26,406 bases of DNA, taken from assembly GCA_937879875.1 (NCBI GenBank), contig CALFMN010000088.1:1-26406 (forward strand), read 5' to 3'. Made by a program: the position numbers and the translations under genes. The first letter of the stretch is position 1. Each line of letters opens with the position of its first letter. Of the stretch, positions 22,945 to 26,406 are shown one piece after another. The notes beneath the pieces were generated by a model that had not been told where the DNA came from, searched no databases, and saw only the letters and a program-made list of their open reading frames with translations. Source of the DNA: an uncultured Chloroflexota bacterium. Its GTDB lineage: Bacteria; Chloroflexota; Dehalococcoidia; CAUJGQ01.

Positions 22945-23168
22945 GATGCCAGCTGCCGCCCCCGCCGGTCCGGCGCAGAGCCGCCCCGATGCCTGAAGCC
23001 GAAGGGGCGCTGCGCGGGCTGCGCATCGTCGAGTGGGGCAGCGGCTTCTCCGCGCCGCTCTGCGCCCGGCTGCCGGGCGACCTCGGCGCCGAGGTGATTG
23101 CGATCGCGGCGATCCGCTCGTTCCGGCGCCCAATTGCAACTCCACGAGCTGGCGGCGCGCGGCGCTGA
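22945..23168 (+). pseudogene. remnant of a CaiB/BaiF (type III) CoA-transferase
   Basis: An AAGGAG 5 nt before ATG 22945 starts a 16-codon frame that ends in TGA. An overlapping ATG at 22989 opens a 59-aa frame with the unmistakable N-terminus of the family: LRGLRIVEWGSGFSAPLCARL and GDLGAEVIAI. Full-length enzymes have about 400 aa; here homology stops after about 40 residues near 23108 and the frame ends at 23168. The normal K-x-E-P after AEVI is absent. The remnant is therefore both frameshifted near its start and truncated. It lies between the PdxA-type gene and the exonuclease gene. Confidence 0.72.
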
Positions 23169-23172
23169 TGGC

Positions 23173-23201
23173 TGGCCACGCGCTTCGTGTAATGGTATAA
23201 C
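23173..23201 (+). promoter_or_regulatory. promoter of the exonuclease gene
   Basis: TATAAC (23196-23201) is preceded by TGG, giving an extended -10 (TGnTATAAC). TGGCCA (23173-23178) sits 17 nt upstream and matches the -35 consensus at 4 of 6 positions. The transcript would start about 30 nt before the ATG. Confidence 0.5.
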
Positions 23202-23239
23202 AGACAGGCCGGCACGCGACGCGCCGGCGGAGGGCGCCA

Positions 23240-23908
23240 ATGTCGGCCGAAATCCGTGATACGCGCGTGACGGAAGCGCCCGCGACCGGCCTGCAACTGC
23301 CGCTGGCGCAGCCGCCGGCCAATACGCTGAACTATGTCGTGTTCGACCTGGAGACGACCGGCTTGCGGCCGGAGACCGATCATGTGATCGAGATCGGCTG
23401 GTGCGTCGTGCGCGACGGCGTGGTTGCGCCCGTGCGCTCCGTACTGGTGCAGAGCCCGGTGCCCGTGCCGGGCGAGGTGCAGGCGCTCACCGGCATCTCG
23501 ACGGAGCTGCTCGCCCGCGAGGCGATCGCGCTGCCCGCGGCGCTCGCACGGTTCTTCGCCGACTGCGGCGACCTACCGCTGGTCGGGCACAACGTCGTGC
23601 GCTTCGACGCCTTCTTTCTCGAATCGGCCTGCCGGCGCGCCGGCCTTGTCGCGCCGTCGCGCGGTCGCTACCGCGACACGGCCGCACTGTACAAGGCGCA
23701 GCGCCTCGCCCTGCAGCGGCGCCCCGGCCAGGACCACTGGGCATTCGCCTGCGAAACGCTGGACCGGCCGGCGCCGGGCCTGCGCTACGCCCTGGCCCGT
23801 TGCTGCACCGCGTTCGGCATCCCGCTGGACGGCGTCTCGCGCCACCGCGCCGCCGGCGATGTGCAGCTCACACTGCAGCTCTACCAGCGGCTCTGTCGCG
23901 AGCGTTGA
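23240..23908 (+). CDS. DEDDh 3'-5' exonuclease (DnaQ/ExoT-like)
   Basis: This 222-aa protein has GGAGG 6 nt before the ATG. The DEDDh catalytic set is complete: Asp36 and Glu38 in FDLETTGL (Exo I), Asp123 in GHNVVRFD (Exo II), and His202 with Asp207 in HRAAGD (Exo III). Residues 1-28 are a variable leader. The central LTGIST segment is typical of the DNA polymerase III epsilon / exonuclease family. It stands alone rather than fused to UvrC or polymerase domains. It would trim single-stranded DNA or RNA 3' ends. Whether it is a true epsilon subunit is doubtful because it lacks an obvious C-terminal polymerase-binding tail. It ends 40 bp before a dispersed hairpin repeat. Confidence 0.9.
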   Translation: MSAEIRDTRVTEAPATGLQLPLAQPPANTLNYVVFDLETTGLRPETDHVIEIGWCVVRDGVVAPVRSVLVQSPVPVPGEVQALTGISTELLAREAIALPAALARFFADCGDLPLVGHNVVRFDAFFLESACRRAGLVAPSRGRYRDTAALYKAQRLALQRRPGQDHWAFACETLDRPAPGLRYALARCCTAFGIPLDGVSRHRAAGDVQLTLQLYQRLCRER

Positions 23909-23947
23909 ACGGCGACATGTGCCGGGGGTCGCCGATCCGCGGCGGCC

Positions 23948-24137
23948 GGCCCTCATCCTCTCCTCTGCGTTGGAAGTCTCCGACGGTTGCGCTGCGCTCT
24001 GGCTCCCAGGATTGGGAGAAGGAGACGATCCTGGGCAGTGCGTTCCGTGGCCGGTACGGTTAACCCGGCGCCCTCTCGCGTCAGCAACCCAGGATCGCCC
24101 TCTCCCAGAATTGGGAGAGGGGACGGGGGTGAGGGCC
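23948..24137. repeat. dispersed hairpin repeat (MITE/REP-like), copy 2
   Basis: The same ends (GGCCCTCATCC and GGGGGTGAGGGCC) and internal blocks (GGGAGAAGGAGACGATCCTG; CGGTTA) as the copy at 829-989, with an extra segment of about 35 nt in the left part. The right hairpin has a 9-bp stem (CCTCTCCCA-GAAT-TGGGAGAGG). It sits between two convergent genes. Confidence 0.8.
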
Positions 24138-24146
24138 GAACATCGG

Positions 24147-25076
24147 TCAGGCAACGTGCAGTACGGCCTTGCCCGCCACGGTGCGCTCCATCAGCGCATC
24201 CAGTGCCCGGCTGGGCTCGCGCCAGTCCGCTTCCAGCGCGATCTGCGGATCGAGCCGGCCCGCGGCGATCAGCTCGGCCAGATAGCCGAGGGCGCGAGCG
24301 CCGGCGCCCGGTTCCCGCTGCAACTCGGCAAACAGGCTGAAGCCGTAGAGCCGCACGGCCGGGCGGCGGCGCATATCGTTCGCCGTGATCTGCAGCGGCT
24401 CGCGCGAGGAATCGCCAAACGACACGATCAGGCCGTCCTGCGCCGCACGGCTGAAGGCCGCGGCCAGCGAGGCGCCGCCGACCGATTCGAGCAGCAGATC
24501 GAACGCCGGTCCCTCGGGCTCGAAGCTCGTCACGACCTCGGCGGCGCCCAGTTCGCGCAGGCCGGCGGCGCGGCTGGCATTCCCCGCCACGCCGGTGACG
24601 TGCGCGCCCGCACGCGCCGCGAGCTGCACGGCGAAGCGGCCCACACCGCCGGCCGCGCCGGTAACAAGCACGCGCCGGCCAAGCGGCAGCCCGCCAAGCT
24701 TCAGCGCGAAGAACGCGGTCAGCCCGGCGACCGGCAGCGTCGCGGCCTGCGCGAAACTCACGCTATCTGGCAGCGCTGCCAGTTGTGGTGTCGGCACGGC
24801 CACGCGCTCGGCCCAACCGCCGCTGCGCACCAGGCCGACAACGCGTCTGCCCGCCGCCGGGCCGCTGCCATCCGCCGCCGCGCGGGCGAGGACACCGGCC
24901 ACGTCCCAGCCGGGCCGGGCGCCTTCGGCCGAGTTGCTGAGCCCGCGCACCTCGCCGCGGTTCAGCGAGATCGCCTTGACCTCAACCAGCGCTTCGTTGC
25001 CGGCCGGCTGCGGCTCGGCGACGTCGCGCAGTGTGACCGGAGCGGCGGCGTTGGACGTGGCGACGAGTGCTCGCAT
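24147..25076 (-). CDS. MDR-family NADPH:quinone oxidoreductase-like
   Basis: The ATG at 25076 has AAGGAG 7 nt upstream and gives 309 aa. The frame continues upstream to 25151, but those residues fall in the neighbour's terminator. It has the zinc-free medium-chain reductase plan: an N-terminal GroES-like domain (ALVEVKAISLNRGEVRGL, GWDVAGVL) and a Rossmann domain with VTGAAGGVGRFAVQLA. The zinc-ligand cysteines of alcohol dehydrogenases are missing. The C-terminus ends in GKAVLHVA, as usual for the quinone oxidoreductase group. It would catalyse NADPH-dependent reduction of quinones or enones in the cytoplasm. The specific substrate is not known. Its 3' end abuts the dispersed repeat, which may provide termination. 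Confidence 0.9.
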   Translation of the reverse strand: MRALVATSNAAAPVTLRDVAEPQPAGNEALVEVKAISLNRGEVRGLSNSAEGARPGWDVAGVLARAAADGSGPAAGRRVVGLVRSGGWAERVAVPTPQLAALPDSVSFAQAATLPVAGLTAFFALKLGGLPLGRRVLVTGAAGGVGRFAVQLAARAGAHVTGVAGNASRAAGLRELGAAEVVTSFEPEGPAFDLLLESVGGASLAAAFSRAAQDGLIVSFGDSSREPLQITANDMRRRPAVRLYGFSLFAELQREPGAGARALGYLAELIAAGRLDPQIALEADWREPSRALDALMERTVAGKAVLHVA

Positions 25077-25132
25077 GAGGCTGCTCCTTCGCGGGCGGGC
25101 CGGGTGCGTGGCCCTTCGCAGGATACAGAAAA

Positions 25133-25170
25133 CGCCCCTCCGTCGCGTCAAATGGCGACGGAGGGGCGTG
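25133..25170 (-). terminator. rho-independent terminator of the L31 gene
   Basis: A perfect 15-bp stem (ACGCCCCTCCGTCGC and complement) with an 8-nt loop is followed on the minus strand by TTTCTGT. It starts 11 nt after the L31 stop codon and is the best intrinsic terminator in the window. Confidence 0.92.
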
Positions 25171-25181
25171 GAACGGCGCGG

Positions 25182-25397
25182 TCAGGCGCCGGCCGGCGCA
25201 GCGGAGCGCCAGCGGCGGGTGAAGCGCTCGATGCGGCTGTCGGCGGCGAGGCTGCGGGGCTGGCCCGTGTAGAACGGATGGCAGGCCGAGCATACCTCGG
25301 TGTGCAGCTCGGCTCTGGTCGAGCGTGTCTCAAAGCTGTTGCCGCAGGCGCAGCGCACAAGCGCCGGGCCGTAGGTGGGATGAAGCGTTGTCTTCAT
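25182..25397 (-). CDS. rpmE: 50S ribosomal protein L31, zinc-binding type
   Basis: From the ATG at 25397 this gives 71 aa, the right size for L31. The sequence MKTTLHPTYGPALVRCACGNSF ends its first block with Cys16 and Cys18; the second pair is Cys36 and Cys39 (EVCSACHPFYTG). The four cysteines make this the zinc-containing (C+) form rather than the zinc-free paralogue induced by zinc limitation. The C-terminal RIERFTRRW matches family members. It binds the central protuberance of the large subunit. No clear ribosome site precedes the ATG, which is unusual for a ribosomal protein. The leader shares a 13-bp word with that of the next small gene upstream. Confidence 0.95.
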   Translation of the reverse strand: MKTTLHPTYGPALVRCACGNSFETRSTRAELHTEVCSACHPFYTGQPRSLAADSRIERFTRRWRSAAPAGA

Positions 25398-25519
25398 GAG
25401 AGAGTGCCATTCTGCCGGCCGAGACCGGCGGGTCATTGTCTGCGCGCGGCTGAGCGCCAGACGGGTGGAATGCGCGGCGCCGCGGCTGCCGGCCGCGGTT
25501 GGCGGCGTGATGCGGGCGC

Positions 25520-25687
25520 CTACGGTTGCTGCCGTGTGCGGTCGTCGCGGCGGGCGCCAGCGGACGGCCGCGCCAGCCGCATCAGCGCGGCCACGCGACT
25601 GACCGGGCGCCGCTGCGGGGTCGGGGCTTCCGGACGCTCAGCGCGGCCTTCGGCCTGGCGCATGCGAATAAATTCCATGTCGGTCAT
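25520..25687 (-). CDS. small basic protein, 55 aa
   Basis: AAGGAGGTG with ideal spacing (7 nt) precedes the ATG at 25687, which strongly supports a real gene. The product begins MTDMEFIRMRQAEGRAERPE, followed by a Pro/Arg-rich tail (RRPVSRVAALMRLARPSAGARRDDR). It has no signal peptide, membrane helix or cysteine. It lies 125 bp downstream of another small gene (25813-25992) with similar organisation. The two begin alike (acidic MxD start, short helix, then disordered basic tail). Its function is unknown. A role as a small regulator or nucleic-acid-associated peptide is speculation. Confidence 0.65.
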   Translation of the reverse strand: MTDMEFIRMRQAEGRAERPEAPTPQRRPVSRVAALMRLARPSAGARRDDRTRQQP

Positions 25688-25812
25688 GGAGACACCTCCT
25701 TCGTGAGGCATGAGAGAGTGCGGGTGGAAGTGGCTTGCGATTGGGGAGACGCGCCGGAGCCGCCGGCACGTATCCAAGGCGGCGCGCGATGCCGTCGGGG
25801 CGGCGGCCACTG

Positions 25813-25992
25813 CTATGCCAATGCCCAGGAGTCAGCGGTTTCGCATGCGGGCTGCGCCGTGGAGCCTGGGCGTGCGGTGGGGTGCGCGGCGTCTGTCCGC
25901 GTGAGGGCCAGCGCCCTGCGCTCGGCGGCGATGCGCGCGATGTCGCGTGACAGATCGCGCAGGCGTGCCTGCACATACAAATCGTCGATCAT
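25813..25992 (-). CDS. small protein, 59 aa
   Basis: GGAGG lies 6 nt before the ATG at 25992. Residues 1-28 form a predicted charged helix (DDLYVQARLRDLSRDIARIAAERRALA). The remainder is a Thr/Ala/Pro-rich disordered tail. I recall short proteins with a similar opening helix in Chloroflexota, but cannot name a family. It is the first gene after a promoter whose spacer contains a perfect palindrome. It is probably cotranscribed with the 55-aa gene downstream. Function unknown. Confidence 0.62.
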   Translation of the reverse strand: MIDDLYVQARLRDLSRDIARIAAERRALALTRTDAAHPTARPGSTAQPACETADSWALA

Positions 25993-26071
25993 GATGAACC
26001 TCCGTCGAGGCGGGCCGCGGCCCGTCCCCGCGTGCTGGTGTTGTCTTGTTCCAGCAGTTTCGAACAATAGA

Positions 26072-26100
26072 ATAGTAGCACACCCCGTGGGGGTGTGCAA
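26072..26100 (-). promoter_or_regulatory. promoter with palindromic operator for the small-protein pair
   Basis: On the minus strand, TTGCAC (26095-26100), a 17-nt spacer and TACTAT (26072-26077) form a promoter about 70 nt before the 59-aa gene. A perfect palindrome, GCACACCCC-GTG-GGGGTGTGC (26078-26098), fills the spacer and overlaps the -35. Its C-tract/G-tract symmetry resembles operators of CsoR/RcnR-type metal repressors; that identification is inference. Confidence 0.6.
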
Positions 26101-26202
26101 GGGCGCGGCCCTCCGGAGTTTCCCTGCCGCGCAGGCTCGATCGGGCAGAGATGGCGCTCTGATGGGGCATGCGGACACACTGGACCAAGAGGTGAATGAA
26201 CG

Positions 26203-26358
26203 ATGACGACTGCAGATCCGACCCCCGCGAAGCTCGAAGCGTTTCTGGCGCAGCCGCGCAACGTGATGGTCGCGGCCATCCGGCGCGATGGCCGGCCGCA
26301 GATGACGCCGAACTGGTTTTTGTGGGACGGCAGCCGCTTCTACATCTCCACGGGTTGA
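26203..26358 (+). pseudogene. PPOX-class FMN/F420-binding protein, broken after 51 aa
   Basis: ATG 26203 has GAGGTG about 8 nt upstream. The sequence is the start of a pyridoxamine-5'-phosphate-oxidase-fold protein: LEAFLAQPRNVMVAAIRRDG (residues 10-29) and GRPQMTPNWFLWDGSRFYIST. Family members run to about 130-150 aa and continue with a basic K-x-R-N-L-R-R segment. Here a TGA follows ISTG. Neither of the other two frames downstream (to 26406) resembles the family, so this is a break rather than a simple frameshift. Many relatives use F420, others FMN. The window ends 48 nt later, so the remainder cannot be judged. Confidence 0.7.
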
Positions 26359-26406
26359 GAGAGAGAACCCCACTCCGTTGCCGCATCGGTACTCACCCGC
26401 CGCTCC

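Noticed and set aside
23424..25706. 760-codon plus-strand frame across the exonuclease, repeat and MDR genes
   Set aside because: Runs out of frame through three well-supported features; shadow only.
1..26406. CRISPR arrays, tRNA or rRNA genes, complete insertion sequences
   Set aside because: I looked for regularly spaced repeats, tRNA-like cloverleaf ends and transposase motifs and saw none; the only repeats are the hairpin elements listed.

Overview
The window is high-GC bacterial chromosome (well above 60 % G+C by eye) with densely packed genes, mostly on the minus strand. A member of the Chloroflexota is my best guess. This rests on gene content: a DUF2089 / DUF4097 / SHOCT-like cassette, an F420-type luciferase-like monooxygenase, a PPOX-fold protein start, an orphan TatA with a long tail, a zinc-type L31, and REP/MITE-like intergenic repeats. 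It is an inference; no rRNA or tRNA gene is present to settle it.

Layout. 1-2.7 kb: the start of a secreted protein, a conserved hypothetical, one copy of a dispersed hairpin repeat, and an acyl-CoA synthetase. 2.8-6.9 kb: two divergent genes for large secreted proteins, one ending in two Ig-like domains and one built from three tandem four-cysteine repeats, separated by a 360-bp gap with a strong inverted repeat. 6.9-11.1 kb: a minus-strand run of a SanA/YdcF-like membrane protein, an aldo/keto reductase and a three-gene regulatory cassette, headed by a clear sigma70-type promoter inside an AT-rich, symmetric operator-like region. 11.2-16.2 kb: a type II NADH dehydrogenase, an XRE/MmyB regulator with a single-base frameshift, a CDGSH iron-sulfur protein, a small zinc-finger membrane protein, TatA and an F420-dependent-type oxidoreductase. 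16.4-19.1 kb: an ArsB/SLC13-type permease and a nitroreductase-like protein of unknown function.

19.1-21.6 kb is an accessory patch of visibly lower GC. A GAF-LuxR regulator is divergent from an AhpD/carboxymuconolactone-decarboxylase-family gene, and a 3'-truncated methyltransferase lies next to it. The AhpD-like gene is the most interesting object in the window. Its only interruption is an in-frame TGA exactly where the second cysteine of the redox CxxC is expected, with Glu, Cys and His at AhpD spacing. A hairpin with a GGUC-type loop begins 14 nt after the TGA, as a bacterial SECIS would. It is a candidate selenoprotein, but decay is a real alternative because several nearby genes are broken.

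21.8-26.4 kb: a PdxA/PdxA2-type dehydrogenase, the stump of a CaiB/BaiF CoA-transferase, a DEDDh exonuclease, a second copy of the dispersed repeat, an MDR oxidoreductase, ribosomal protein L31 with a textbook terminator, and two very small proteins behind a promoter whose spacer holds a perfect 9-3-9 palindrome. The last feature is a PPOX-family gene start that breaks off just before the window end.
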